A stretch of DNA of 64,000 nucleotides from Haloferula rosea (GCF_016595525.1 NZ_JAENII010000014.1:62001-126000); one strand, 5' to 3'. Positions 1 to 8,711 are shown, counted from the first letter of the stretch. Translations and numbers: made by a program. Notes: generated by a model not told the origin, from the letters alone.

Positions 1-771
1 CTCGAACACCCGGTCGACGGGGTGCGCCACCGCACCCGTGTGGAGTTGAGCGAACGGGGTACCCGCGAGGTCATGGCCGAAGTCGCCAAGTGGGTGAAGA
101 AGTTCGACCCGAGCCGCAAAGAAGACGGCCTGCCGCTGCTTGAAGCACTCTGGGTCCATCAGCAGCACAACGTGAAGAACGAAGCGCTTCTCGAAGCCGT
201 GCTCACCTCACCCGACCCACACGTCCGCATCAATGCCGCCACGGTGAAGCATTTCTGGGGACCCGCCGATCCCACCAAGGGCAAGGCCATCCCGGCCGGG
301 AGGGAAAGGAAAGCCAAGGTGAAGGTGCCCGCGCACCTCACTCGCGAGGAAGGGAAAGCCTACGAACTCGGAGCCCGGGTCTTCATGCGCGAGGCCCACT
401 GCGTGACCTGCCACCAGGCGGATGGCAAGGGACTCGCCCCCGCCTACCCTCCGCTCGCCGGCAGCGAGTGGGTCCAAGGCAGCGACGAACGTCTGATCAA
501 GCTCACCCTTCACGGCCTGTGGGGACCGATCACCGTCAAGGGCGTCCACTACGACCCCAACAAGGGAGTGCCGCCGATGACCCGTTTTGCCGAGTTGCTC
601 GACGACAAGGAAGTCGCCGCCGTGCTGACCTATGTCCGCAACAGCTGGGGGAACAAGGGGCCCGCCATCAACAAAAAGGACGTGAAGGAAGTGCGCAAGG
701 CCCACTCGAAACGCTCCACCTTCTGGACCACCGAAGAACTCCTCAAGGACCACCCGATGGAGAAACCCTAA
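1..771 (+). CDS. C-terminal part of a PVC-type membrane-bound dehydrogenase/cytochrome c (partial)
   Basis: The frame is open from base 1, so the gene starts left of the window; 256 residues are visible. The first ~90 residues are helical and repeat-like (HEAT-type), followed by a c-type cytochrome domain with one heme site, CVTCH, at visible residues 134-138 and a plausible distal Met ligand in PPMTRF. This order (repeats, then one C-terminal heme domain) matches the large periplasmic dehydrogenase-cytochrome fusions abundant in Verrucomicrobia and Planctomycetes. The substrate cannot be told because the N-terminal catalytic part is missing. The stop overlaps the end of the convergent membrane-protein gene by 4 bases. 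Confidence 0.85.
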   Translation, partial: LEHPVDGVRHRTRVELSERGTREVMAEVAKWVKKFDPSRKEDGLPLLEALWVHQQHNVKNEALLEAVLTSPDPHVRINAATVKHFWGPADPTKGKAIPAGRERKAKVKVPAHLTREEGKAYELGARVFMREAHCVTCHQADGKGLAPAYPPLAGSEWVQGSDERLIKLTLHGLWGPITVKGVHYDPNKGVPPMTRFAELLDDKEVAAVLTYVRNSWGNKGPAINKKDVKEVRKAHSKRSTFWTTEELLKDHPMEKP

Positions 772-1319
772 GCCGGGTTTTCCGCCCGGCGGCGCCAGCG
801 GCGGATCCAGATGAGGAAGACCACCCCCACCACGCCTCCAATCAGGTAGCAGGTCAACTGGATCGATTGACTGGTGATGAGCGGGCGGGTGAGCTCCGGG
901 TAAATGATCTCCGGATAGACCGTGCGACCGGTGAACCACGAGTAAGCACCCGCCGCAAGTCCGCAGCACTCGGTGATCACCAGCCCCGTCGCGACGGCGG
1001 CAAACATCGGCTTCAGGGGCATCTTGGGAAGCCTGCCACCGCGACCCACGAAGGTCGCCGCCAACCCGAGCAGGATACCCGGTCCGATGGACGCCCTGAA
1101 CGCCCATGCCAGCGCGAGCAGGGACTCATTCTCGATCCCCCACAACTCCGGGTGATAGACAGTGAAATGCTCGGGAGCCAGACGCACGAGATATTGGTCG
1201 TGCAACGCGCAGTAGAAAAACACGAGGCCCCAGATCCCGAAAGTGAGTCCGTAAACCACGGAGCGTTTCTCATTGATGAGACTCCGCCACCACGGAGCCG
1301 GTGCTCCGTCGACCGTCAT
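768..1319 (-). CDS. Hypothetical four-helix membrane protein
   Basis: A 183-residue protein with about four hydrophobic segments (near residues 22-40, 88-108, 122-142 and 155-172) and a basic C-terminus, RRWRRR. I recognise no catalytic motif or named family. Its ATG overlaps the stop of the HAD phosphatase gene (ATGA), so the two are probably co-translated. The OmpA-like gene lies upstream on the same strand. It is probably an inner-membrane protein of unknown role. Confidence 0.7.
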   Translation of the reverse strand: MTVDGAPAPWWRSLINEKRSVVYGLTFGIWGLVFFYCALHDQYLVRLAPEHFTVYHPELWGIENESLLALAWAFRASIGPGILLGLAATFVGRGGRLPKMPLKPMFAAVATGLVITECCGLAAGAYSWFTGRTVYPEIIYPELTRPLITSQSIQLTCYLIGGVVGVVFLIWIRRWRRRAENPA

Positions 1320-2116
1320 GATGCCGAGAAGTAGTGCTCCAGCGCCTCGACGCAGCCCGCACTGTGGGCCGCGGAACAGATGTAGCCACCAACCGTCCCC
1401 ACATGGGTGCGGACTTCGTCCACCGCATTCCCCGGACAGGCGATCCGCGCCGCAGCATCGGGTGAAAGCATCTCGAAATCATTGTGGCTGTCACCGATCG
1501 CGAAGCATCGCTCCGGACCCAACCCGTATCCCGACGCGACCTGGCGCAAACTACTACCTTTCTGGTAGTTCTTGTGACCGAATCGGAGATAAATTGAATT
1601 GCGCTGCCAACCCAGCAGCGGTTCGGCCGCAGCGTGGGTCCTGACCCTGCCAAGGATCCATTCCATCTCCTCATCCGTCCGGGCGATCAACCCCGCCAGA
1701 TCCCCCTTCTGTTCGACCCATGTCGCACCGGTGTGTTCCTCGACCTCCGCACGGATCAGCAGGAGGAGTTTGCGGATCTTCTTGAAGAAGCGCTTGTGGT
1801 CACGGTCGCAGGTCTTGTTCCACTTGATGTCACCGACCCATCGTCCGTATGGGTTCGGGTACCAGATCTCACGCTCACGGGCGACGACCCAGTCGGGCGA
1901 GAAGGGAAACCGGCTCTCGATCAGACCTTCGATCACATGTTCCATCGAACGCCCGGTATTGATGCCCCAGACCACGCAATCCCGCCGGCGGAGATTGGAG
2001 ATGAGGTCGAAGAATTCGCTGTCGACCGGAGATGACGACGCCGGGTCGTGGAGTGTCCCGTCGAAGTCGAAGGAAAGCACCCACTCCGGGTTCTCAGGCA
2101 GGTCCAAGGCGCGCAC
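1316..2116 (-). CDS. Cof-type HAD-IIB family phosphatase
   Basis: A HAD superfamily hydrolase. Motif I is FDFDGTLHDP near the N-terminus (nucleophile Asp, then Asp as acid/base), and the late metal-binding motif is GDSHNDFEML. The length of about 266 residues and the large cap between the motifs fit the Cof/IIB class, which dephosphorylates sugar phosphates or similar small phosphates; the substrate is unknown. I chose the GTG at 2116, which puts motif I about 15 residues from the start; the frame is open further upstream, but that part lies inside the OmpA-like gene. It sits between the OmpA-like gene and a membrane-protein gene in one probable operon. Confidence 0.85.
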   Translation of the reverse strand: MRALDLPENPEWVLSFDFDGTLHDPASSSPVDSEFFDLISNLRRRDCVVWGINTGRSMEHVIEGLIESRFPFSPDWVVAREREIWYPNPYGRWVGDIKWNKTCDRDHKRFFKKIRKLLLLIRAEVEEHTGATWVEQKGDLAGLIARTDEEMEWILGRVRTHAAAEPLLGWQRNSIYLRFGHKNYQKGSSLRQVASGYGLGPERCFAIGDSHNDFEMLSPDAAARIACPGNAVDEVRTHVGTVGGYICSAAHSAGCVEALEHYFSAS

Positions 2117-2177
2117 GGTCTGACAATAGCATTCGGGTTTCGGGCGGGACGAGCCAATATGCAGCCTTGCCAATCCT

Positions 2178-3395
2178 TCACTCAGGCACCGGGACAGCAC
2201 GCGGCACCGGCTCCGGCACAGGCACCGCCCGGGGAGCGGGCTCGGGCACCGGCACCGCCTTCGGTGGAGCAGGCTCTGGCTCAGGTTCGGGCACAGGCAC
2301 GGCACGGGGAGCGGGCGGCTCCACCGGCGGAGCAGGCATCGGTTCGGGCTCCGGTTCGACCGGTTGCGGTCGTGGGACCACCGGTTCATCCTTCGGCGGC
2401 GTTGTCCGACGCATCTTGATTTCCACCCGTCGGTTCGGGCCCTGTTGCTCAACGGTTCCCGCCGCGATCAAGGGACGGGATTCGCCGTATCCACGGGTGA
2501 TGATCTTTTCCTCCGGCAAACGAAGCGACTCGACCAGATAACCCTTCACTGCCTCGGACCGGCGCTGCGAAAGCTCCAGATTGAAGGAGTCCCCCCCGTA
2601 GAGATCGGTATGCCCTTCGATCCAACAGAACAGGCCGGGATTCCGCTCCACCAGCAGGGCCAACTTCATCAACCCAACCCGGGCGCTCTCCCTGAGTTCA
2701 GCGCTGTTGTATTCAAACAGCAGGTCGCTCGGCAGCATGGTCTTCTTCCCGACCAGCACATTCTCGGGCAAGCCGACCAAATCATCGAGCGTCACCACAC
2801 CATCCAGCGATCCCTCGGGCGCCTTGCCACCGGCCCCATTCTTCAGGATCTCCTCGGTGAACTCATCCATCGCCGGGTCGGCCACCGTCACCTCGCCGGG
2901 GTCGACGATCACCTGCCCCTCAGCCGCCAGGGGCAGCGGCTCCTCGGTGCGCCCCATGTCGGGGAGTTCGCTGGCGAGATCGAAGTCGGATGCGGCATCC
3001 AGCTCGATCGACTGCGGGGCGCCATCGGGAAGAGGTTGCTGAGGCTTGATTGCGAACTCCGGATCGATCGTGTCCGGAGTGATGTCGAGTTCCATGTCTT
3101 CCGGCAGTTGGGCCAGCACGTCGATCTCGTCCAGCAACGACGCGGCATCCGGGATCTCCTCCACCACCGCATCCACCGGCACATCCTGCATCGTCGGGGG
3201 CAGCACCTCGACCTGATCCACATTGATCGGAGCGGTCCGGATTTCCTCCGCCTCCGTGAAACCAAGCGCCACCTTGATCTGACCAAGTGCCAGAAAGGCC
3301 GCCGCATGGAGCACGATGGCGACCAGCAGCGCGACGCCGGCCCACCAGCCCAGATGGTCCGGCCCGGGTAACCGGGACGGCCCTTCATCACGCAT
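2178..3395 (-). CDS. OmpA-family envelope protein with C-terminal proline/glutamate repeat tail
   Basis: A 405-residue protein. A short N-terminal segment is followed by one membrane anchor (residues ~15-37), a long acidic linker, and an OmpA-like peptidoglycan-binding domain at about residues 225-335. The domain shows the hallmarks FEYNSAEL, IEGHTD and LSQRRSEAVKGYL. Unusually, the domain is followed by a ~70-residue tail of PRAVPVPE and EPEPEP units. The ATG at 3395 has GGAG four bases upstream; an in-frame extension to 3521 is possible but looks non-coding. The single anchor with a distal OmpA domain suggests a cell-wall tether at the inner membrane, as in MotB-like or TolR/Pal-like proteins. 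The binding role is inferred from the family. Confidence 0.85.
   Translation of the reverse strand: MRDEGPSRLPGPDHLGWWAGVALLVAIVLHAAAFLALGQIKVALGFTEAEEIRTAPINVDQVEVLPPTMQDVPVDAVVEEIPDAASLLDEIDVLAQLPEDMELDITPDTIDPEFAIKPQQPLPDGAPQSIELDAASDFDLASELPDMGRTEEPLPLAAEGQVIVDPGEVTVADPAMDEFTEEILKNGAGGKAPEGSLDGVVTLDDLVGLPENVLVGKKTMLPSDLLFEYNSAELRESARVGLMKLALLVERNPGLFCWIEGHTDLYGGDSFNLELSQRRSEAVKGYLVESLRLPEEKIITRGYGESRPLIAAGTVEQQGPNRRVEIKMRRTTPPKDEPVVPRPQPVEPEPEPMPAPPVEPPAPRAVPVPEPEPEPAPPKAVPVPEPAPRAVPVPEPVPRAVPVPE
2181..2375 (-). repeat. Repeat encoding PRAVPVPE / EPEPEP units
   Basis: In-frame degenerate repeat at the 3' end of the OmpA-family gene. It encodes alternating proline, glutamate, alanine and valine, with PRAVPVPE recurring at least three times (also KAVPVPE). 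It is a low-complexity tract, probably an extended flexible or wall-spanning segment. Confidence 0.75.
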
Positions 3396-3524
3396 GTCGC
3401 TCCATGAGTAGCCTTCGCTCACAAGGAGATCATACGATACAACCGACTCGTTACAATCATCGGCTTGTTGTCGAATTCCGCTTGCCTTGGCATCGACACT
3501 GCTCCACTGCGCGCGCCCCACATT

Positions 3525-3705
3525 ATGCCTGCGAAGAAAGCTACCAAGAAGTCAGCCAAGAAAGCCGCCAAGAAGGTCACGAAAACGACCGCGAAGAAGG
3601 CAGCCAAGAAGGTCACCAAGAAAATCGTGAAGAAGGCGGCGAAGAAGGCACCTGCCAAAAAGGCTGCGGCCAAGAAGGTCGCGAAGAAGAAGCCGGCGGC
3701 CAAGG
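3525..3705 (+). repeat. Lysine/alanine-coding short tandem repeat
   Basis: Repeated AAGAA and GCCAAGAAG units encode the KKA/KKV/KKT tracts of the histone-like protein. Such tracts often vary in length between strains by slippage or recombination; here no frame break is seen. Confidence 0.7.
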
Positions 3706-3830
3706 CAGCCCCGTTGCATCATGAGATCGCGGAGCGCGCGTATTACTGCTACCTTGAGCGCTGTGCCAAGGGAATCCCCGGCGACAGCGCGGGTGACTGG
3801 GCAGCCGCCGAAAAACAACTGACTTCCTGA
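3525..3830 (+). CDS. Histone H1-like lysine/alanine-rich protein with DUF2934 tail
   Basis: 101 residues. Residues 1-62 are almost entirely K, A, T, V and P in KKAAKK- and KKVTKK-type repeats, as in the C-terminal tail of eukaryotic H1 and bacterial Hc1/HctB/AlgP-like proteins, and so very likely bind DNA. The last ~35 residues (EIAERAYYCYLERC ... DWAAAEKQL) match the small DUF2934 domain. The longer frame upstream was rejected because the protein pattern starts at the ATG at 3525. The gene stands alone between a divergent OmpA-like gene and homoserine dehydrogenase. The role in nucleoid compaction is inferred from composition. Confidence 0.85.
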   Translation: MPAKKATKKSAKKAAKKVTKTTAKKAAKKVTKKIVKKAAKKAPAKKAAAKKVAKKKPAAKAAPLHHEIAERAYYCYLERCAKGIPGDSAGDWAAAEKQLTS

Positions 3831-3877
3831 CTCGGTTTGCACTTTCCCCGCCCGCGGGGAGAGATGAGGCTCGGCGC

Positions 3878-5191
3878 GTGAAATGCTCCACGCTCGGCAT
3901 CGGCCTCGCTGGCCTCGGAACCGTTGGTTCCGGGGTCGTCCTCGCACTCCAACGCAACAGTGACCTCATCACCGACCGCACCGGCGGCACGGTGCGGCTC
4001 AAGGTTGCCAAGGCTCTCGTTCGCAACCCGGCCAAGGCCCGGGCAGCGGACCTGCCCGCGGATGCCATCACCACGGACTGGCAGGAACTCGTCGCCGACC
4101 CGGCGGTCGATATCGTCGTCGAGCTCATCGGCGGCACCGATACCGCCTTCGACATCGTCGCCGCCGCCCTGAAAGCCGGGAAACCGGTCGTCACCGGAAA
4201 CAAGGCGCTGCTCGCGGAACGCGGCACCGAACTCTTCGCCCTGTCCAAGGAGCACGACACCCCGATTCATTTCGAAGCGGCGGTGGCCGGAGGCATCCCG
4301 ATCATCAAGACCGTCCAGGAGTCCTTTGTCGGTAACCGGATCCTTTCGATGACCGGCATCATCAACGGCACCTCGAACTACATTCTCGAGCGGATGGCCA
4401 ACGCCGGCCTGGAATTCAGTGAAGCCCTCAAGGAAGCCCAGGACCTTGGCTACGCGGAAGCCGACCCCGCCCTCGACGTCAATGGCTGGGATGCCGCCCA
4501 CAAGGCCATCCTGCTTGCCACCCTCGCCTACGGATTCTCCATCGATCCCACCAAGGTCTACGTGGCCGGGATCGAGCAAGTCCGCCCGATCGACATCGAG
4601 TTCGCCACACGCCTGGGCTACGTCGTCAAGCTACTGGCCGTCGTGCGTGAGCATGACGACGGATCCATCGAGGTGCGCGTTCAGCCGTCCTTCATCCCCA
4701 AAAGCCACATCCTCGCGAGCGTGCACGGCGTCTTCAATGCCGTCGCCGTCCATGGCGATGCCGCCGGGGAGTCCCTCTTCTATGGAAGTGGGGCCGGCCA
4801 GGACCCGACCGCCTCATCCGCTGTCGCCGACCTGGTGGAGGCCGCGCGCTCGCTGCGTCAGCCGGACGGCCATCGCGGGTTCCTCCCCTACAAGGAGGCC
4901 GGAGCCCTCGTGCCGGTGGAAGAAACCACCACCGCCTACTACGTCCGTTTCGATGTGACCGATCGCCCCGGTGTGGTCGCGGAAATCGCGGCCAAACTCG
5001 CAGCCGCAGGCATCGGCATTTCCGGCACCCACTCGCCGGTCAATCCTGAGACCCCGGACGCCGACTTTGTCGACATGGTGTTCCAGCTCCACAGCTGCCC
5101 GTTCGGCCTCCTTCAGGAGACACTCACCGAGATCGAAGGCCTCGACTGCGTCAACAGCAGCCCGGTCGTCTTCCGCATCGAAAAGCTCTGA
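3878..5191 (+). CDS. hom: Homoserine dehydrogenase
   Basis: Converts aspartate semialdehyde to homoserine with NAD(P)H, at the branch to threonine and methionine. The N-terminal Rossmann motif is GLAGLGTVGSGV; the catalytic region includes GGIPIIKT and the substrate signature AEADPALDVNGWDAAHK. The last ~80 residues are an ACT domain (VRFDVTDRPGVVAEIA), which usually gives threonine feedback inhibition. The length of 437 residues is typical. Translation starts at GTG 3878, fixed by the Rossmann strand. It stands alone, with no thrB or thrC nearby. Confidence 0.96.
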   Translation: MKCSTLGIGLAGLGTVGSGVVLALQRNSDLITDRTGGTVRLKVAKALVRNPAKARAADLPADAITTDWQELVADPAVDIVVELIGGTDTAFDIVAAALKAGKPVVTGNKALLAERGTELFALSKEHDTPIHFEAAVAGGIPIIKTVQESFVGNRILSMTGIINGTSNYILERMANAGLEFSEALKEAQDLGYAEADPALDVNGWDAAHKAILLATLAYGFSIDPTKVYVAGIEQVRPIDIEFATRLGYVVKLLAVVREHDDGSIEVRVQPSFIPKSHILASVHGVFNAVAVHGDAAGESLFYGSGAGQDPTASSAVADLVEAARSLRQPDGHRGFLPYKEAGALVPVEETTTAYYVRFDVTDRPGVVAEIAAKLAAAGIGISGTHSPVNPETPDADFVDMVFQLHSCPFGLLQETLTEIEGLDCVNSSPVVFRIEKL

Positions 5192-5219
5192 TCGCGTCCC
5201 GCGACTTCAGAGCTTCGCC

Positions 5220-5987
5220 TCAAACACGACCTGCCCTGCCGGATGGCCGGAACCAGGTCAGCGTCGCGAGCCACATCCACAGATAGATCGAGAAGAAGGC
5301 CAACCTCTGGTAGAGCCCGAAGTTCTCGCCCCGGGAGTGGAACATGGCGGCCAGGGTCGCCACGAGGAGGAGCACACTCAGCACCTGCCAGCGCCGCCCC
5401 AGCGGCAGGGCCACGCCCAGGGCCATCGTCAGGACCACCGCGATGATGACACCACGGATGCCGATCATGTGGCCCATGTTGGATTGAAAGACACGGACGA
5501 CATCCCATGCCGAATCGCGCTCGGGAGCGACCTGGCCACGCACCTCGCGATACACATCCTCGATCTCGTCCCGGATTTGCTCAAACACCCCGCGGTCGAG
5601 ACGCGCCTGCAATTCCCCGACCGTCACCTCCGGTGGTTTGACCGGGAACACCGCGACCTCCACCAGCTTCAGCGATGCGTAGGCGAGCAGGATCGCCATC
5701 AGCCAAACCACCGCCCGCGGTCCCTTGAGCCGAGTGAAGACCCGATACGACAGCGCCGCCAGCACCAGCGCGAACAGATCCATGCAGGCGATGAACCACG
5801 GCCACGCCGGACTACGATACGCATAGTCACTGACCCAGTTCGTCAACGGACTGAACAACTCCCCCGTTTGGTGGTTCCACACCGCATCCCGCCCGAGCAC
5901 ATGCCCGATGACAAAAGCCACCGGCAGGATGACCAGCAGGCCCATCATCCATGTTCGTCCGTTCCCCCTCCTTCGATCGCTCATCAT
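5220..5987 (-). CDS. Hypothetical multi-pass membrane protein
   Basis: 255 residues with about six hydrophobic segments. Between the third and fourth lies a hydrophilic, charged section (about residues 118-160, ERDSAWD region) that probably faces one side of the membrane. The segment count and length recall DUF998-like proteins, but I see no diagnostic motif and do not assign a family. Either of two adjacent ATG codons (5987 or 5984) may be the start; the longer frame upstream is antisense to the hydrolase gene and was rejected. It is divergent from the dienelactone hydrolase gene, 42 bases away. Confidence 0.75.
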   Translation of the reverse strand: MMSDRRRGNGRTWMMGLLVILPVAFVIGHVLGRDAVWNHQTGELFSPLTNWVSDYAYRSPAWPWFIACMDLFALVLAALSYRVFTRLKGPRAVVWLMAILLAYASLKLVEVAVFPVKPPEVTVGELQARLDRGVFEQIRDEIEDVYREVRGQVAPERDSAWDVVRVFQSNMGHMIGIRGVIIAVVLTMALGVALPLGRRWQVLSVLLLVATLAAMFHSRGENFGLYQRLAFFSIYLWMWLATLTWFRPSGRAGRV

Positions 5988-6029
5988 CACTGGTTGACTC
6001 CTCGACAGGCTGCGCTTTTCTGGATGGTC

Positions 6030-6803
6030 ATGAAAGTCATCGCTCTCATTCTTTCCCTCATCACCGCAAGCTTCGCAGAAGTCATCGAACGTGACGTGGA
6101 ATATCAGCACAAGGATACGACACTGCTCGGATTCCACGCCTACGACACCGCCACCGATGGCAAGCGCCCCGGCATCCTCATCGTCCATCAATGGACCGGC
6201 CTGACGGACTACGAAAAGCGGCGTGCCCGAATGCTCGCGGAGCTCGGCTACAATGTCTTCGCCCTCGACATCTACGGCAAGGGCATCCGCCCACAACCTC
6301 CCGCTTCCGGCAAGGAAGCCGGCAAATACAAGGGCAACCGCAAGCTGTTCCGTGAGCGACTGCATGCCGGCCTGGACGTGCTCAAAGGCGACTCCCGGAC
6401 GGACCCGGAGAACATCGCGGCGATCGGATACTGCTTCGGCGGCACCGGCGTCCTCGAGCTCGCCCGCTCCGGAGCGGCGATCGACGGTGTCGTCTCCTTT
6501 CACGGCGGCCTCGGCGCGGCCGACGGCATGGCAGCCGGCAAAGGAGACATCCAAGCCTCCATCCTCGTCTGCCACGGCGCCGTGGACCCCCATGTTTCGG
6601 ACGAGGAAGTCGCCGGCTTCCAGCGCGAGATGACGGAAGCCGGAGCCGACTGGCAATTCATCGCCTACAGCGACGCCGTTCACGCCTTCACCCAGCCGAT
6701 GGCCGGCGATGATCCGAGCAAGGGAGCCGCCTACCAGAAAAAGGCCGATGAGCGGTCATGGCGACACATGCAGGATTTCTTCTCCGAGCTCTTCGAAGAA
6801 TGA
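6030..6803 (+). CDS. Exported dienelactone hydrolase family protein
   Basis: An alpha/beta hydrolase of the dienelactone hydrolase (DLH) family, 257 residues. The nucleophile motif is GYCFGG (Cys in place of the usual Ser, characteristic of DLH), with an acid in DPHV and a catalytic His in DAVHAFT. An N-terminal signal peptide (MKVIALILSLITASFA) indicates export, so it acts in the periplasm or outside. No catechol-pathway genes are nearby, so the substrate is unknown. The ATG at 6030 was chosen because it begins the signal peptide; an ATG two codons earlier is possible. A SOUL-family gene follows on the same strand after 39 bases. Confidence 0.9.
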   Translation: MKVIALILSLITASFAEVIERDVEYQHKDTTLLGFHAYDTATDGKRPGILIVHQWTGLTDYEKRRARMLAELGYNVFALDIYGKGIRPQPPASGKEAGKYKGNRKLFRERLHAGLDVLKGDSRTDPENIAAIGYCFGGTGVLELARSGAAIDGVVSFHGGLGAADGMAAGKGDIQASILVCHGAVDPHVSDEEVAGFQREMTEAGADWQFIAYSDAVHAFTQPMAGDDPSKGAAYQKKADERSWRHMQDFFSELFEE

Positions 6804-6842
6804 TTTCCCTTGCGACTTCCCGGATCCAAACGTCCTTCCGGG

Positions 6843-7427
6843 GTGAAAAAACAATGGTTTCCACTTTTCGCCCTGATGGCGGCCTGCAGCTTGCAGGCCG
6901 ACGACAAGTCCGGCGAAGCTCCAAAATACGTCAACGAAGCTCCCCTTCCTGAGAACTGGCCGGCCCCCGGGCCCTACAATCAGGTTGCCGAGAAAACCTA
7001 CCCGTCCTACCGCGCAGCCTTCACCAATGGGAAGGGCGAGCGCGGAGCTTTCTGGACGCTCTTCATGCACATCAAGAAGAACGACATCCCGATGACGGCC
7101 CCGGTCGAAATGGCGATGACCGATGAGGACCGGGATGGGGAACTCGAACAGAAAGGCATGGCCTTCCTCTACCAGAACGGGAAGGTCGGTGCGACCGGAC
7201 CCGACGGAGCCAAGGTGGAAGTCCGGGACGTGCCATCAACCAAGGCACTGAGCTACGCGTGGCAGGGTTCCGATTCGAACAAGAACGTCGCCGTCGCACG
7301 CGAGGCTCTGGAAGCTGTCATCGAGCACAAGGGACTGGAAACCAAAGGCTTCAGGATGCTCGGCTACAACGGACCGGGCACCCCACGAGACAAGAAAACC
7401 TGGGAACTGCAGGCCTTGCTCGAATAA
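6843..7427 (+). CDS. SOUL heme-binding family lipoprotein
   Basis: 194 residues from GTG 6843. The N-terminus is a signal sequence ending in LMAAC, a plausible lipobox, so the protein is probably a lipoprotein. The rest matches the SOUL/heme-binding-protein fold: YPSYRAAF, then the family signature around IPMTAPVEM, and a C-terminal YNGPGTP segment. SOUL proteins bind heme or tetrapyrroles weakly; no single conserved ligand can be assigned here. It follows the exported hydrolase and is convergent with the thioredoxin pair. Confidence 0.85.
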   Translation: MKKQWFPLFALMAACSLQADDKSGEAPKYVNEAPLPENWPAPGPYNQVAEKTYPSYRAAFTNGKGERGAFWTLFMHIKKNDIPMTAPVEMAMTDEDRDGELEQKGMAFLYQNGKVGATGPDGAKVEVRDVPSTKALSYAWQGSDSNKNVAVAREALEAVIEHKGLETKGFRMLGYNGPGTPRDKKTWELQALLE

Positions 7428-7448
7428 GCCAGGCCGTGGGCGGGGGAA

Positions 7449-8006
7449 TCAGCGCTTCTCCAAACCCTCGGGCATCCAATCCTTGTTCATCCGCTGGATC
7501 GGCTCTTCGGCGGGAGCCTCGGCGTCGGGATCCTCAGACCGCTTCTCAGCCATTTCCAGCAGGGTCACCTGCGCTTGAAACTTTGAGCGGATCAAGGTTC
7601 CGGGAATGTCGCCGACAAATCGGTCCACCTGACTGCCGTCCCGAAAGAGTCGGACGTCGGGGATACCGCTCACTCCGAGCCTCGAAGCGAGGTTCTTGGC
7701 ATCGTCAACGTTGATTTTCCCGACCACGACATCGTCGCCGAATTCAGCCGAGATCGTCTTGAGCTTCGGCCCCAGCGTTTTGCACGGGCCGCACCAGTCA
7801 GCGTGGAAGTCCACCACCACCAACTTGCCCTTGATGGCGGTGAATGAATCAAAATCCGTCGCCTCGATATCACGAACCTGCTCCCCGGAATCGTTCACGG
7901 TGGTCCCGCCCGCCTCACCGAATTTCGGAATCTTGTCACACTGGACAAGCAGGAGAACGGCTGGAACAAGCCCACAGAGGCAGAGGAGAATGCGCTTGGA
8001 ATTCAT
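7449..8006 (-). CDS. Thioredoxin-like lipoprotein
   Basis: 185 residues. The signal sequence ends in LLLVQC (lipobox-like, Cys acylation site), followed by a linker and a thioredoxin domain with the redox motif WCGPC and the cis-proline segment GIPDV. About 35 extra acidic residues follow the fold. It should act on the periplasmic side of a membrane as a disulfide reductase or isomerase. The ATG at 8006 starts the signal peptide. It is the second gene of a pair, 18 bases after another thioredoxin-fold protein. Confidence 0.9.
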   Translation of the reverse strand: MNSKRILLCLCGLVPAVLLLVQCDKIPKFGEAGGTTVNDSGEQVRDIEATDFDSFTAIKGKLVVVDFHADWCGPCKTLGPKLKTISAEFGDDVVVGKINVDDAKNLASRLGVSGIPDVRLFRDGSQVDRFVGDIPGTLIRSKFQAQVTLLEMAEKRSEDPDAEAPAEEPIQRMNKDWMPEGLEKR

Positions 8007-8024
8007 GATCAAATCTTGAGGAGT

Positions 8025-8564
8025 TCAGCGACCTGACGAGATCGGGGTCATCCCCTCCACCTCCGGCAGCCAGCCCGGTCCCGTCCGCATGATGAGACCC
8101 TTCAAATGACGTTCGATCTCGGACTGGACCACCTTCCGGTCCGTCTCGCCTACCAGCTCACCGAGCTTCTTGCCGCCAGCGTAGAATCCGACAAAGCCCT
8201 TGGACTCTTCCTTGGGATCCGCTCCCATCTGCGCGGCCAGCTCGGGATTCGCATCTCCATCCACCTCGGCAAAGAGCACCTGATCGCTGTAAACATCCCG
8301 CTTCTTGAGTTCCTCAAAGAACGCCTCGAGGCTCTTCGACTCCTCCGACCGCTTCTTCTTCAAATTCACCACCACCAGAACATCCTCCGCCGCGATCGCC
8401 GCCGCGAAGTTCTTCACCGTCAACTTCTTCAGCTCCTTGGCCTGCTCGACAGCCGCCACCTCCTCTTGAGGCATTCCCTTGATGAAACCCCATGCTGCCG
8501 CGCCCACAACCAGCGCCAAAATCACCAGACGCTTGGCCCACCAGCCACCAGATCCTCGACTCAT
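8025..8564 (-). CDS. Membrane-anchored thioredoxin-fold protein without CXXC
   Basis: 179 residues. One transmembrane anchor (about residues 10-28), then a domain with the thioredoxin strand order (VLVVVNLKKK, VLFAEVDGD, FVGFYAGGKKLGELVG). The position where CXXC should be is occupied by KKKRSEES, so classical dithiol chemistry is not possible. It may be a structural partner or a non-catalytic chaperone-like member. It precedes the WCGPC lipoprotein by 18 bases, which suggests they work together. Confidence 0.75.
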   Translation of the reverse strand: MSRGSGGWWAKRLVILALVVGAAAWGFIKGMPQEEVAAVEQAKELKKLTVKNFAAAIAAEDVLVVVNLKKKRSEESKSLEAFFEELKKRDVYSDQVLFAEVDGDANPELAAQMGADPKEESKGFVGFYAGGKKLGELVGETDRKVVQSEIERHLKGLIMRTGPGWLPEVEGMTPISSGR

Positions 8565-8711
8565 GGCGGCTTTACTATCAGGAATTCCGAAACTTTAAAG
8601 ACCGGAATCCAGCAGAGAATGGAGCGCAAGTCCCCGCCAACAAATCACGCGACCTCCGGGAAGGAGTCAGGGTCGCTGCTCTAGCCCCGATGGCTGGAGC
8701 CACCGTGACGA

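Noticed and set aside
2032-2541. Gly/Thr-rich plus-strand frame resembling a repeat protein
   Set aside because: It is the antisense of the Pro/Glu-coding repeat of the OmpA-like gene.
4971-6803. A 610-residue plus-strand frame across the membrane-protein region
   Set aside because: Only its last 257 residues are a real gene (the dienelactone hydrolase starting at 6030). The first part is antisense to the membrane protein at 5220-5987 and is rich in R, P and H, as expected of a shadow in GC-rich DNA.
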